This document shows positions 1 through 8,978 of a stretch of DNA of 64,000 nt, piece after piece (the stretch's first letter is position 1; each line of letters opens with the position of its first letter). Both the position numbers and the translations under genes were made by a program. The notes below the pieces were generated by a model. The model saw only the letters and a program-made list of their open reading frames with translations. It had not been told where the DNA came from and ran no database searches. This DNA is from an uncultured Mycoplasmatota bacterium. GTDB taxonomy: Bacteria > Bacillota_I > Bacilli_A > RF39 > UBA660. Where the stretch lies: contig USFG01000006.1 in the NCBI GenBank assembly GCA_900553855.1, positions 13,995 through 77,994 on the forward strand. The letters are read 5' to 3'.

Positions 1-2
1 AG

Positions 3-176
3 GTTACTAAAAACGAAGATATTAATATAGAAATTAATGTTATCGATGATAAAGAAACATTATCTAAATATAAAGATAAAAATAAACCGATACTTATGAT
101 TAATGAAAAAATAATAAGTAATGGAAAAATTTTAACCGATAGAGAAATTAGAAATTATATAAAAATCTTTGCGTAA
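3..176 (+). CDS. Thioredoxin-like protein, C-terminal end (partial)
   Basis: This is the last 57 codons of a gene that begins before the window; the reading frame is open from base 3 to a TAA at 174-176. The tail contains a cis-Pro-like segment (KPILMINEKIISNGKILTD) followed by a short helix. It resembles the end of small thioredoxin_3-type redox proteins, which bind a thiol partner through the loop before this strand. The CxxC end is outside the window, so the family call is inference. Confidence 0.45.
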   Translation, partial: VTKNEDINIEINVIDDKETLSKYKDKNKPILMINEKIISNGKILTDREIRNYIKIFA

Positions 177-215
177 GTAATTAAAATAATAAAATCTCAC
201 AAACTCAAAAACAAA

Positions 216-244
216 GGATATAGATAACCCTCTATATCCTTTTT
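216..244. terminator. Bidirectional terminator
   Basis: A 9-bp perfect stem (216-224 with 231-239) with a 6-nt loop is followed by five T on the + strand and by a T-rich run on the - strand. It lies between the convergent thioredoxin-like gene and the ABC exporter operon and can serve both. Confidence 0.75.
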
Positions 245-1379
245 AATTGACTTTTCTTTTAAATCTTGTTACCAAAGTATTTAAAATTAGGAAAAATATA
301 ATACATATAATCATTATAATAAAGTTTTTTAATACAAACTCATATGATGCTTTATCAAGATTTTGTAATGATGCAATATATTCATTATTATCTATAAAAT
401 AAAATGTTGGAAAAATGTGGGCAATTTTTAAAGCAAATGAAGGCATATATTTTACAGGTATAAAAGCACCACATAAGAATGCTGAACCAAGTGATATTAC
501 ATTTACTACACCACTTATTGCACCTTTACTTTTTACTAAATTTGATATCAAGATTGCCATTGTAAAAGATACTATAAAAAATATAAACATATTTAAACTA
601 TATAAAATTCCATTAATATTTAAAATACTACTTTTTAATATTAGAAAACTAAGTATTAAATAAACTATAAAAATTATAAATGTAAATGTGAATGAAGATA
701 TATATAAATAATTATTAAATGTTTTATAATTCATACCACTTACGCTTGTTCTTTTGCTGATTTTTTCATCATTAAAACTTGATAAAACTAAACATATTAT
801 ATAAATTACAATAGCCATTATTGAATAACTTGAAAAATTATAAAATAAAGAAATCTTACTATTTAAATTTGTTTTATTTTCAATTACAACATCCGCTTTT
901 TTATTTAAAGTATTATCTAATTTTTGAATAGCTAGTATTTTATCATTATATAAATTCATATATTTTGAAAAAACATCTAAGTATTTATTTAAAAGTTCAC
1001 TTGCAATATATGAATCATAAGAATTATTGGTTTTTATATCAATATTAAATTCTTTTCCATTTTCTATTTTATTTTCAAATTCTTTTGGAATATAAATTAC
1101 ATAATTTGCATCTCTAAAAAAAACAGCATCATCAATATCATTTTCATCAGTAATATTTTTTACATTAGCATTTGTTTTTAAATATGATATTAAATTATCA
1201 GTTATTATACCACTTGAGTTATTAACTATTATAATATCTGGTTTTGAACTTATAAATTCAAAGCTATTTTTATTTGCTTTTAAATTCATTGTTCCAAATA
1301 CAAGTAACATTACTGTGTATAAAATAATAATACCAATATTTTTCTTAACAATTTTCCAGTAAGTTTTAAATATTGTCAT
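243..1379 (-). CDS. ABC-2 type exporter permease
   Basis: Membrane subunit (378 aa) of an ABC exporter. One membrane helix lies near residues 15-33, followed by a roughly 150-residue extracytoplasmic domain. Five or six more helices fill residues 180-370, the usual ABC2_membrane_3 layout. It is the last gene of a four-gene operon (TetR regulator, ATPase, two permeases), and its start overlaps the upstream permease by 14 bp. With the paired permease it probably forms a heterodimeric channel for a drug, lipid or peptide. The substrate cannot be read from the sequence. Confidence 0.85.
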   Translation of the reverse strand: MTIFKTYWKIVKKNIGIIILYTVMLLVFGTMNLKANKNSFEFISSKPDIIIVNNSSGIITDNLISYLKTNANVKNITDENDIDDAVFFRDANYVIYIPKEFENKIENGKEFNIDIKTNNSYDSYIASELLNKYLDVFSKYMNLYNDKILAIQKLDNTLNKKADVVIENKTNLNSKISLFYNFSSYSIMAIVIYIICLVLSSFNDEKISKRTSVSGMNYKTFNNYLYISSFTFTFIIFIVYLILSFLILKSSILNINGILYSLNMFIFFIVSFTMAILISNLVKSKGAISGVVNVISLGSAFLCGAFIPVKYMPSFALKIAHIFPTFYFIDNNEYIASLQNLDKASYEFVLKNFIIMIICIIFFLILNTLVTRFKRKVN

Positions 1380-2451
1380 ACTTTTGCCTCCTTAAGGAAT
1401 TCGAAGATATAAGTAACATTATTATTGTAAAAATAATAAGACTTAATATATTAAAATAATAGCGATTATTAACTCCATAATAGTATAAAGAATAAAGACC
1501 ATCAACAATCATATTACAGGGATTTAAATAATTTATTATTGGCATATTTTTATCAGTTACATATTTCATAGTTATTCCAGTCATTCCTGAAAAAAATGAA
1601 AGTGTCATAGTAATTGCAATTAAAATACCAAATTTATTATTACTATTTGTTTTAATAGTGCTTGCAAGAAAAGTACCAAGTGATAGACTTGCAAGTAATC
1701 CAAAAAAAGTAAGAATAAAAACATATAATAAGTTATCTCCATAATCAACTTTTAAAACAAAAATTGTATATAAAAATAATATAAACATTCCAATTATTTG
1801 AACTATGATACTTGCACAAAAACTACTTAATAATAAAATGCCTCTTTTAGCAGGACTTATATTAATTCTTTTTCCAGAAGTAGAAATATTAGGTAGTAAA
1901 TAATTAATCATTGTAAGAGCAATTGCGGCACCATAAAAGGCTGCCATAGCAATTAGTGTGTAATATTCAATCATAGTATAACTAATATTTTTTCTAGTAA
2001 CATTTGTTATTTTATAATTAGTTAAAAAAGTATCAGGTAACTTACCATTAAGTAAATATTCTTCATAAATATCCTTATTTATTAAGATATCATCCATAAT
2101 GCTTTTTAAAATAGTTTCTTTCCCTCCATTAGAGTTAATATATAAAATATTGTTATCAATATAACCTATAACTTTTTTATTTTCAAGTAATTTTTTAGAA
2201 TTTTCTAAATTACTACTTTGAATTTTAATAACATTCTCTTTTTCTAAAACTTTAAATGCACTTATGATATAACTATTATTATTTGGAGTAATAGCAACAT
2301 CAATTTTATTAAAGGTTTCTGTTTTTTCTATATTTGAAAAAGCTAAATTAAAAAGCGTTCCTAAAATTATTGGAAATATAAATGTCCAAAAAAGTAATCC
2401 TTTATTTTTAAATAATATTTTTAAACTATATTTAAAGTTATGTACAAACAT
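1366..2451 (-). CDS. ABC-2 type exporter permease
   Basis: Second permease (361 aa) of the same exporter, with the same architecture: an N-terminal helix (about residues 18-37), an extracytoplasmic domain to about residue 155, then a C-terminal bundle of about six helices. Its ATG touches the stop of the ATPase gene at 2451, so the two are translationally coupled. The pair is only distantly alike in sequence, which suggests a heterodimer. Family assignment is firm; the substrate is unknown. Confidence 0.85.
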   Translation of the reverse strand: MFVHNFKYSLKILFKNKGLLFWTFIFPIILGTLFNLAFSNIEKTETFNKIDVAITPNNNSYIISAFKVLEKENVIKIQSSNLENSKKLLENKKVIGYIDNNILYINSNGGKETILKSIMDDILINKDIYEEYLLNGKLPDTFLTNYKITNVTRKNISYTMIEYYTLIAMAAFYGAAIALTMINYLLPNISTSGKRINISPAKRGILLLSSFCASIIVQIIGMFILFLYTIFVLKVDYGDNLLYVFILTFFGLLASLSLGTFLASTIKTNSNNKFGILIAITMTLSFFSGMTGITMKYVTDKNMPIINYLNPCNMIVDGLYSLYYYGVNNRYYFNILSLIIFTIIMLLISSNSLRRQKYDNI

Positions 2452-3389
2452 TAGTCTCTTAAATCCTTTCCAGTAAGTTCCAAAAACACATCATTTAAAC
2501 TAGGTCTTTCAGAATATATTTTATTATATGAAATACTATTTTCTTTTAAAAAGCTTGTTAATTTACCTAAATTATCAGTACCTTTTGAATAAGTAATTAT
2601 AAGTAAATTATCTTTATATGAAATGTTTCTAATTTGTTTAAATTTTGATAGTTTATCTATATCATTATTAGAAATACTATTTAATTCTACAGTTATTTTT
2701 TCTTCGATATTAGATAGTTTTTTTAGTTCATCAGTTGTGCCACTTGCTATGATTTTACCATTGTCAAGAATTATAATTCTATCACAAATACTTTCTGCTT
2801 CTTCCATATAATGAGTTGTATATATAATTGTTGCTCCATCATTAGATAATTTTTTTATACCGGATAATATATTATTTCGACTTTGGGGATCAACGGCAAC
2901 AGTTGGTTCATCAAGAAATATTATACTAGGTTTATGAGCAATACCACAAGCAATATTAAGCCTTCGAAGTAGTCCTCCGGATAACTGTTTTGGATAGTAC
3001 TTTTTAAAATTCTCAAGACCAGTTAACTTAATAGCATCATTAATATACTTTTTTCTTTTTTCTTTATCAGTTATATAAAGCCCACAGAAATAATCAATAT
3101 TATCATAAACAGTAAGTTCTTCGAATACTGCAACTTCTTGAAAAATAACACCAATTTTTTCTTTAATATCATAAGCATCAGTATTCATTTCTTTACCATA
3201 TATTTTTATTAAACCTTTATCAAAATTTAATAGTGACAATATAGAATTTATTGTTGTAGTTTTTCCACTTCCATTTGGACCTAAAAGTCCCAGAATTTCT
3301 CCTTTTTTAACATTAAATGTTAAATTATCAACTGCGATTTTATTTTTATATGATTTAGTTAAATTTTTTACCTCAATTATATTTTCCAT
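2451..3389 (-). CDS. ABC exporter ATP-binding protein
   Basis: Cytoplasmic ATPase that powers the two downstream permeases. Counting from the TTG one codon upstream, Walker A GPNGSGKT is at about residues 38-45, the Q-loop follows near 85, signature LSGG is near 137 and Walker B IIFLDEP is near 157. An H-loop (TTHYMEEAE) and a DrrA-type C-terminal extension follow. The chosen ATG has GGGAGG 7 nt upstream and overlaps the regulator's TGA as TGATG, so translation is coupled. It resembles the DrrA / YhaQ-type drug and antibiotic exporters. Confidence 0.9.
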   Translation of the reverse strand: MENIIEVKNLTKSYKNKIAVDNLTFNVKKGEILGLLGPNGSGKTTTINSILSLLNFDKGLIKIYGKEMNTDAYDIKEKIGVIFQEVAVFEELTVYDNIDYFCGLYITDKEKRKKYINDAIKLTGLENFKKYYPKQLSGGLLRRLNIACGIAHKPSIIFLDEPTVAVDPQSRNNILSGIKKLSNDGATIIYTTHYMEEAESICDRIIILDNGKIIASGTTDELKKLSNIEEKITVELNSISNNDIDKLSKFKQIRNISYKDNLLIITYSKGTDNLGKLTSFLKENSISYNKIYSERPSLNDVFLELTGKDLRD

Positions 3390-3982
3390 CAATTTTCCTC
3401 CCTAAAAATATATTTGTTGTTTGGATTATCTCGAAGAAGCATAAGTGCTTGAAACTCTTGTGAAATAAGAATATTTATTTGTTCATCTGTTAAATTAATT
3501 TTATCATTTGCAAGAAGTGTTGCAAGACCATGACAAAATGTCCACATCTTAAAATGAAAATCATTTATATCTTCCAAAGATAAATTTGTACTTATTTTAA
3601 TAAATCCCTTAACTATATTAAAACTAGCATCTGTATCTTGATTAAAAGTATTTAAATCACAATTTTTATTTAAGAATAATACTTGATAAAAATTTTTTTC
3701 TTCCCTAGCAAATTTAATATAATTTAATCCAACTTGTTTATATTTAGGAATCTTATCATTTAAATTATTCAAGATATATGAATAAAAATAATCATGTATT
3801 TTCTTACATAATTCATTAAAAAGTTCATCTGAATTTTTAAATTGGTAATATATAGGTCTTATTGAACAATTTAAATATTTAGCAAGTTCTCTATTACTAA
3901 CCTTATTTATACCATATTTTCTAGTTATATCAAAACCAGCATTTAAAATATTTTCTTTAGATATTATTATATTTCTTGGCAT
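3389..3982 (-). CDS. TetR-family transcriptional regulator
   Basis: A 197-aa regulator. Its N-terminal helix-turn-helix (about residues 10-55, with SNRELAKYLNCS followed by IYYQFKNSDEL) is the classic TetR DNA-binding motif. The C-terminal helical part should bind ligand and dimerise. It heads the exporter operon, so it most likely represses the exporter and itself until an inducer binds. The ATG has AAAGGAAG upstream. A matching palindrome lies in its promoter (4009-4020). Confidence 0.88.
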   Translation of the reverse strand: MPRNIIISKENILNAGFDITRKYGINKVSNRELAKYLNCSIRPIYYQFKNSDELFNELCKKIHDYFYSYILNNLNDKIPKYKQVGLNYIKFAREEKNFYQVLFLNKNCDLNTFNQDTDASFNIVKGFIKISTNLSLEDINDFHFKMWTFCHGLATLLANDKINLTDEQINILISQEFQALMLLRDNPNNKYIFREEN

Positions 3983-4008
3983 TTTTTACTTCCTTTCATT
4001 ATAAATTG

Positions 4009-4020
4009 TATCATGTGATA
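4009..4020. promoter_or_regulatory. Candidate TetR operator inside the exporter promoter
   Basis: TATCATGTGATA is a 5-2-5 inverted repeat between the TTTACA and TACAAT boxes (17 nt apart) of the - strand promoter for the TetR-exporter operon. A bound dimer there would block RNA polymerase. The autoregulatory role is inferred from position. Confidence 0.45.
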
Positions 4021-4040
4021 TTTTATTTGTAAATTATAAA

Positions 4041-4069
4041 TTGACTTTTATATCAAGTTTTAGTAATAT
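4041..4069 (+). promoter_or_regulatory. Promoter of the L,D-transpeptidase gene, possibly giving a leaderless mRNA
   Basis: TTGACT (4041-4046) and TAATAT (4064-4069) are spaced by exactly 17 nt. The gene's ATG begins at 4076, about where transcription should start, and no Shine-Dalgarno sequence precedes it. The mRNA may therefore be leaderless. Confidence 0.5.
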
Positions 4070-4075
4070 AAAGAT

Positions 4076-4942
4076 ATGAAAACAAAAGATAAAATTATAG
4101 CATTTGCAGTGTTAATCGCAGCGGTTATAAACACATATGAATGTGCAAAAAAAATTAAAAGAGATATTGATAATTGGGCAGAAACCACTACTATAGCAAA
4201 GAATATTAATGTAGAAAATATTAATGATAATAATCAAATTAATATTCCCACAAGAAGAATTGATTGTGAATTAATTTCAATGAAAGAGATGAGAGAAAGA
4301 TTGGGTATTCCCGAAGAAGAAAAATTCCAAGAGATTGAACAAGACACAAATAAGGAAGAAATTACTCAAGAAGTAAAAGAAAAAGAGCCTTTAATAATAA
4401 GATATGGTTATGTAAAAAATAATACAAATTATAACCATATTGATGGATCATATTACGCAGATATTGAGGCATATCAAAAAGTTGCAATTGATTGGGAAAC
4501 TGATACATTTTATGGGGGGATGCTTGAAAATGATGTATATGCTTTTTTCAATAAGGAAGATATTGAATTAATTCCTGATACCTTTGTTGAGGTTGATATA
4601 TCAAGTCAAACAGTTAATTTATATAAAAATAATGAATTAATTATGACCACAAGTGTAACTACTGGATTTGAAAATAAATATGATACAAGACTTGGTTATT
4701 TCTATATTTATTATAAACAAGCTGATACTTATTTAATAGGTCCTGGTTATAAACTACATGTAGATTACTGGGTACCATTTGATGGTGGCATAGGATTTCA
4801 TGATGCATATTGGCGCTATGATTTTGGAGGAGAAATATATAAGACAAATGGTAGCCATGGATGTGTAAATATGCAAAATGATGCTGCTAAAACATTATTT
4901 GAAAGTGTTGAGGCTAACACTAGAGTACTTGTACATAAATAA
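4076..4942 (+). CDS. L,D-transpeptidase (YkuD domain)
   Basis: Cell-wall enzyme (288 aa) that makes 3-3 cross-links or attaches groups to peptidoglycan stem peptides. It has an N-terminal membrane anchor (about residues 8-22), a charged linker, and a C-terminal YkuD domain. That domain has His at about 242 (GFHDA) and the SHGCVNM motif with catalytic Cys at about 263. It is monocistronic and ends in a bidirectional terminator. The start is unusual: no ribosome binding site, and the ATG sits at the predicted transcription start. Confidence 0.9.
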   Translation: MKTKDKIIAFAVLIAAVINTYECAKKIKRDIDNWAETTTIAKNINVENINDNNQINIPTRRIDCELISMKEMRERLGIPEEEKFQEIEQDTNKEEITQEVKEKEPLIIRYGYVKNNTNYNHIDGSYYADIEAYQKVAIDWETDTFYGGMLENDVYAFFNKEDIELIPDTFVEVDISSQTVNLYKNNELIMTTSVTTGFENKYDTRLGYFYIYYKQADTYLIGPGYKLHVDYWVPFDGGIGFHDAYWRYDFGGEIYKTNGSHGCVNMQNDAAKTLFESVEANTRVLVHK

Positions 4943-4973
4943 AAAATACTAATTAATTTTTAGTATTTTTTTT
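4941..4973. terminator. Bidirectional terminator
   Basis: AAAAAATACTAA (4941-4952) pairs with the complementary bases from 4960, with a 7-nt loop and T runs on both strands. It separates the convergent L,D-transpeptidase and VTT-domain genes. Confidence 0.75.
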
Positions 4974-5524
4974 GCAATTATACTTAATATATAGGCAAAT
5001 ATTAATAAAATAAGAACTCTAATAATTATTAAAGGATTTTTTAAACTTTCAATTAAACTAACACCTATAAATCCCCAAAAATATACCATAAAAATTTTAC
5101 CAATTAATATGCTAATAATAAATTTTTTCTTATCAATATTTGCTATAGCTGCAGCAATATTTATTAAAAAAGCTGGTGTAAAAGGAATAGCAATAACTAA
5201 AATTAAATTGGTTATATCCATATTTTTTATTATTTTAATTGTTTTTTTTAATAAACCTGACTTTTGAGCAGTATCTAAAGCAATAGTTTTAACTCCCTTT
5301 TTTACTAATACATAAGATAAATAACACCCTATACAGGTAAATATCCAAGATAATAAAAATCCTACAAATTTACCAAAAAAATAAAAATTTATTGTAATAA
5401 ATACACATAATGGAAGTACTGGTAAAATTGATTCAATTACTATTAAAAAGCATGCTAAAATTGGAGCAAATACTCCCAAAGATAATAGAAATGTCTCTAA
5501 AAAATCTGATATAGTTTCAATCAT
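4949..5524 (-). CDS. VTT-domain (TVP38/TMEM64, DedA-like) membrane protein
   Basis: A 191-aa integral membrane protein with about five hydrophobic segments. Members of this superfamily are thought to move phospholipids or undecaprenyl phosphate across the membrane. The conserved centre is present: an acidic residue in the first helix pair (FLIVIESILPVLP), then IAIPFTPAFLINIAAA, matching the family's Arg/Pro-rich re-entrant motif but without the usual Arg. It is a single gene. Function beyond membrane lipid handling is unknown. Confidence 0.75.
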   Translation of the reverse strand: MIETISDFLETFLLSLGVFAPILACFLIVIESILPVLPLCVFITINFYFFGKFVGFLLSWIFTCIGCYLSYVLVKKGVKTIALDTAQKSGLLKKTIKIIKNMDITNLILVIAIPFTPAFLINIAAAIANIDKKKFIISILIGKIFMVYFWGFIGVSLIESLKNPLIIIRVLILLIFAYILSIIAKKILKIN

Positions 5525-5553
5525 ATAATACTCCCAATTAAATTATAGTATGT

Positions 5554-5811
5554 TTAAAAGTTTTTTACAAGAACAACATCATAGCCATAAAATGTTAACA
5601 TTCTTACAACTTTTCTACTTAATGTACCTTTTCTACACATTATATAGTATGTTTCATTTTTTTTTAGATATAACCCTGGATTTAATAATAGCTTATCAGC
5701 ATATATATTTTTACTTCTTGGATCATGAAACTCTTCATAATCAAGAGGATGTTGAACATCAATAAGTGTTCCTAAATAGCTTTCGTAATTTTCATATTCA
5801 ATGACTTTCAT
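5554..5811 (-). CDS. Rhodanese-like domain protein
   Basis: A compact, single-domain rhodanese (85 aa). It has the LIDVQHPLDYEEFHDP segment typical of the CH2A region and an active-site loop CRKGTLSRK. The catalytic Cys sits at about residue 64 and could carry a persulfide. Such small proteins shuttle sulfur or act in redox control. It lies between the VTT gene and the end of the T4SS operon, separated from the latter by a terminator. Confidence 0.8.
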   Translation of the reverse strand: MKVIEYENYESYLGTLIDVQHPLDYEEFHDPRSKNIYADKLLLNPGLYLKKNETYYIMCRKGTLSRKVVRMLTFYGYDVVLVKNF

Positions 5812-5837
5812 AAAAAAACCTCATAATAATATATGAG
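5812..5837 (-). terminator. Terminator at the end of the T4SS operon
   Basis: CTCATA pairs with TATGAG (5820-5825 and 5832-5837), followed on the - strand by seven T. It lies just after the virD4-like gene and separates it from the rhodanese gene. Confidence 0.7.
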
Positions 5838-5855
5838 ATTTTATTTTATTTGTCA

Positions 5856-8096
5856 CTAATCATCAAAGAAATCATCTAAATAGTCATCATCATCAGATAC
5901 TGAATTATTAATTACCTCACTATCTTTATCAACATTTAACATCGTATTAGGCTCATCCTTAAGATTAATTTCTTGAGTAAATCCATCTGGTTCATCATTA
6001 TTTTCAGGAACTTCAGTTTTCTCAAGTTTTTTAATAATTTCGTCAATATCTTCAGATGTTTTTTTTTCAACAATTGGTTTAATAACTGGTTTATCTTCAG
6101 TAATATTTTCAGATCGTTTTTTAAGCTCATTTTCTTTCTTTTCTTCTTCATCAAGTGCTTGAAGTTTCTTTTCAATTTCTTTTACCATATCATCAATATC
6201 TTTAGAGGTTACTTCGCCACCACCCATAAATGGATTAGGAGCAGGCGCTTGATTAGATGTCATTGGACTCGAATTAGGTCTAGGACCCATAAATGGATTT
6301 GCTCCCATAAACGGATTAAATCCACCTCCACCCATAAATGGATTATCCATACCACCCATCATTCCAGGATTATTCATTGCTTCCTCTTTTTTCTTTTCTG
6401 AAACAAACTTCTTAACATCAAATAACTCTATTTGAGTTTTCTCTCTTGTCGGAAGTACAGCATCTTTTCTTTCAATACCCCAATCAATTTTAAAATCTGG
6501 TGCTAAATCAGTTTTAAATGGATTTTTACGCCATCTAATAATTATTGCTTGGAATAATTTTAATTTTTGTAAATCAGATACTGTTACAAGTGGAGTTGAG
6601 GCAGTTTTATCTTTTTCTTTAGATTTAACTTCTCCACACATTTTACTAATTTCTTCGAGAGCTTTAAGTTCTGTAGAAATTAAATAAATCAAATTACCAC
6701 AGTTTCCCTTAATAACTTGTGCAACTTCCTCACCATAAACATCATTTAGTTGAGCAAAGTTTTGAATAATGAATGAAAATCTAATTGCTCTACTTCTTGC
6801 AGCTGTAACCATTGAATCAACATCCTTAAGCGGAGGCATATTTGCAAACTCATCAAGAATAAAATTTGTACGATAAGTAAGTTTACCACCATTTGCTTGT
6901 GCACAATCTATTAAAGTTTCATAACACTGTTTAATAAATATTGTCATAAGTCCATGATATGTTTTCTTTTCATCGTGAATTATCATAAATACCGCTGTCT
7001 TTTTATTACCAATATCTCTCATATCAAAATCAGAATAAGAAAGCATTTCACTTAAATTCTCTTTTGTTGAGAATAATCTTATTTTTTGTCTAAATGTTGA
7101 AAGGATACCACCTTTTGTATCATTTGGTGCATTTATAGTATTCGAAGCAAATATATATGCAGGGCTTGCTTCACCTTTTAAATTAAAATATTCTTGAATA
7201 TATGTTTTTGTACCACGACGTTCCTCGCCTACTGTAGACATAAAGTTAATACTATTTAAATTGACCTCTTTTTCTTTGGCATCCATAAATAGACCCATAG
7301 TTAAACCTGAAAAATAGTCGGCAGCACTCTTTTGCCAGAATGCTGAATCTCCACCTTCACTTTTATCATATAAAATATTAAGTGATACGTCCTCTAAAAG
7401 TTCTGTAGCTTTATCTTGATTACCTTGTTTATAATACATATATGGAAGTGCAAGTGGATTCCAAGAATTACCTTTTTCTGGATCACGGAAATTTAATATT
7501 ACAATATTATAACCTTGTTTTTTTAAATATTCACCACAATATTGATAAATCTCTCCTTTAGGGTCGGTAATAACCATACTTTCACCTTTTTTAGAAAGTA
7601 AATTAACAAGCGGCTTAACAACGCATTCTGTTTTACCTGAACCAGTGGAACCAATAATTAAGTTATGATATTCACCATTATCAACCCACATCTCTTTACC
7701 ATTATTTACAAGAGCAACACCAGCTGCCTCAATATGATCATCTATAGTTCTTACTTTAACAATATTTTTATCAGTTTTAATATCTTTATCACTAGCCCAT
7801 TTTGAATAACCATCACTACTTTTTTCAGAAAAGAATAGTCCAAAGCCCTCTCCTTTATCTTTACTAAATATTTTCGAAGATACGCTAGTAAATATTAAAA
7901 TTAGTGCTGCAACAAATAGACCTAATGTAAAACCAATATATTGAGGTGTAAAAGCCTTAAATGGAAGTAAACCATAAAACGTTCCATCCGTGGAAAATGA
8001 AGAAAAATTAAGTACTGCTATCGCACAAAAATATAAAAGTATTCCACAATAAATACAAAATAACATAAAATCTTTTTTGGTAACTTTAAATTTCAT
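5856..8096 (-). CDS. virD4: Type IV secretion coupling ATPase (VirD4/TraG family)
   Basis: Membrane-anchored ATPase (746 aa) that brings DNA or protein substrate to a type IV secretion channel. Two membrane helices lie at about residues 10-32 and 52-74, Walker A GSTGSGKT at 149-156, and a Walker B-like ILDEFANMPP near 415. The C-terminal quarter is low complexity: a Met/Gly/Pro-rich tract with repeated NPFMG units (about residues 570-640), then an acidic Glu/Asp/Lys tail ending DDDDYLDDFFDD. That tail may bind substrate or partners. It is the last gene of the T4SS operon. Confidence 0.9.
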   Translation of the reverse strand: MKFKVTKKDFMLFCIYCGILLYFCAIAVLNFSSFSTDGTFYGLLPFKAFTPQYIGFTLGLFVAALILIFTSVSSKIFSKDKGEGFGLFFSEKSSDGYSKWASDKDIKTDKNIVKVRTIDDHIEAAGVALVNNGKEMWVDNGEYHNLIIGSTGSGKTECVVKPLVNLLSKKGESMVITDPKGEIYQYCGEYLKKQGYNIVILNFRDPEKGNSWNPLALPYMYYKQGNQDKATELLEDVSLNILYDKSEGGDSAFWQKSAADYFSGLTMGLFMDAKEKEVNLNSINFMSTVGEERRGTKTYIQEYFNLKGEASPAYIFASNTINAPNDTKGGILSTFRQKIRLFSTKENLSEMLSYSDFDMRDIGNKKTAVFMIIHDEKKTYHGLMTIFIKQCYETLIDCAQANGGKLTYRTNFILDEFANMPPLKDVDSMVTAARSRAIRFSFIIQNFAQLNDVYGEEVAQVIKGNCGNLIYLISTELKALEEISKMCGEVKSKEKDKTASTPLVTVSDLQKLKLFQAIIIRWRKNPFKTDLAPDFKIDWGIERKDAVLPTREKTQIELFDVKKFVSEKKKEEAMNNPGMMGGMDNPFMGGGGFNPFMGANPFMGPRPNSSPMTSNQAPAPNPFMGGGEVTSKDIDDMVKEIEKKLQALDEEEKKENELKKRSENITEDKPVIKPIVEKKTSEDIDEIIKKLEKTEVPENNDEPDGFTQEINLKDEPNTMLNVDKDSEVINNSVSDDDDYLDDFFDD

Positions 8097-8143
8097 TTTT
8101 CCTCCTTTTCAATGAATTTATTATACAACATAATGCATATTTT

Positions 8144-8965
8144 TTAAATAACTTTTGTAAATTTACTTCCGTTAAATTCATACATACTAAATGTTTCTTT
8201 TAAATTACTCTCATTTAACATATTAAATACAATATATATTTTATTATTTATTTTTAGTATAGATTTCAATGTATAAGAATATTCACTTTTTAAATTATTT
8301 GTTGTATGTTTAAATATAACATAGTTTTCATTCAAATAAGTTAAGTAAGCTAAATTATAATATAGTGTTTGTTCTCCATACAAATTCGATACAATTGTAA
8401 CATCCATATTTCCTGTAGAATAACGATAATTATAATGTAAGTTTTCTTGGACATTAACTTTACTATTGTTTAATACCTTATTTGCTTCAGTTATGTACTG
8501 ACTATTAAAATCTTCGGCTGTAAAAGAAACATTTTCTAAGTTTAAGCCATCAGAATATGCTAAAAGGCTTCCCTCATAATTAACATATTCTTTATTATCA
8601 TCAAATAAATTCCAAGCATTTCCATATTTTAAATTATAAATGCCATAATAATTACCATCAATGTATACGTTTAATTTTTTATTTTCTACACTAGAATTTT
8701 TGCAATAACTAAACTTGTTTTTAGTTTTATTATATAATATACAATATTCATCAATTACTAAATATTTAATATCATCCTTAACAACTGGAGTAGTATTTGT
8801 ATTATTACCACTTATATTATTTGATAAATTTGAGTTATGACTATTATCAATATTAACATTTACATCATCATTATTTTTAAATAAAGCAAAATATACTATT
8901 AAAGAACCAAAAATACAAATCATAAGAGTAATAATTATTATACTTAATTTATTAAATTTTACCAT
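8144..8965 (-). CDS. Membrane-anchored extracytoplasmic protein of the T4SS locus
   Basis: I do not recognise a family for this 273-aa protein. It has one N-terminal membrane helix (about residues 8-29), an Asn/Ser-rich linker to about residue 60, and a roughly 200-residue outside domain with predicted beta strands and two Cys in its first quarter. It sits between the virD4-like gene and the wall hydrolase and is preceded by AAGGAT. Position suggests a role in assembling the secretion channel at the cell surface, which is inference only. Confidence 0.6.
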   Translation of the reverse strand: MVKFNKLSIIIITLMICIFGSLIVYFALFKNNDDVNVNIDNSHNSNLSNNISGNNTNTTPVVKDDIKYLVIDEYCILYNKTKNKFSYCKNSSVENKKLNVYIDGNYYGIYNLKYGNAWNLFDDNKEYVNYEGSLLAYSDGLNLENVSFTAEDFNSQYITEANKVLNNSKVNVQENLHYNYRYSTGNMDVTIVSNLYGEQTLYYNLAYLTYLNENYVIFKHTTNNLKSEYSYTLKSILKINNKIYIVFNMLNESNLKETFSMYEFNGSKFTKVI

Positions 8966-8978
8966 ATTTTATCCTTTC

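Noticed and set aside
5973..6401. 142-codon + strand frame inside virD4
   Set aside because: It is a shadow of the low-complexity NPFMG/Glu-Lys tail of the VirD4 protein.
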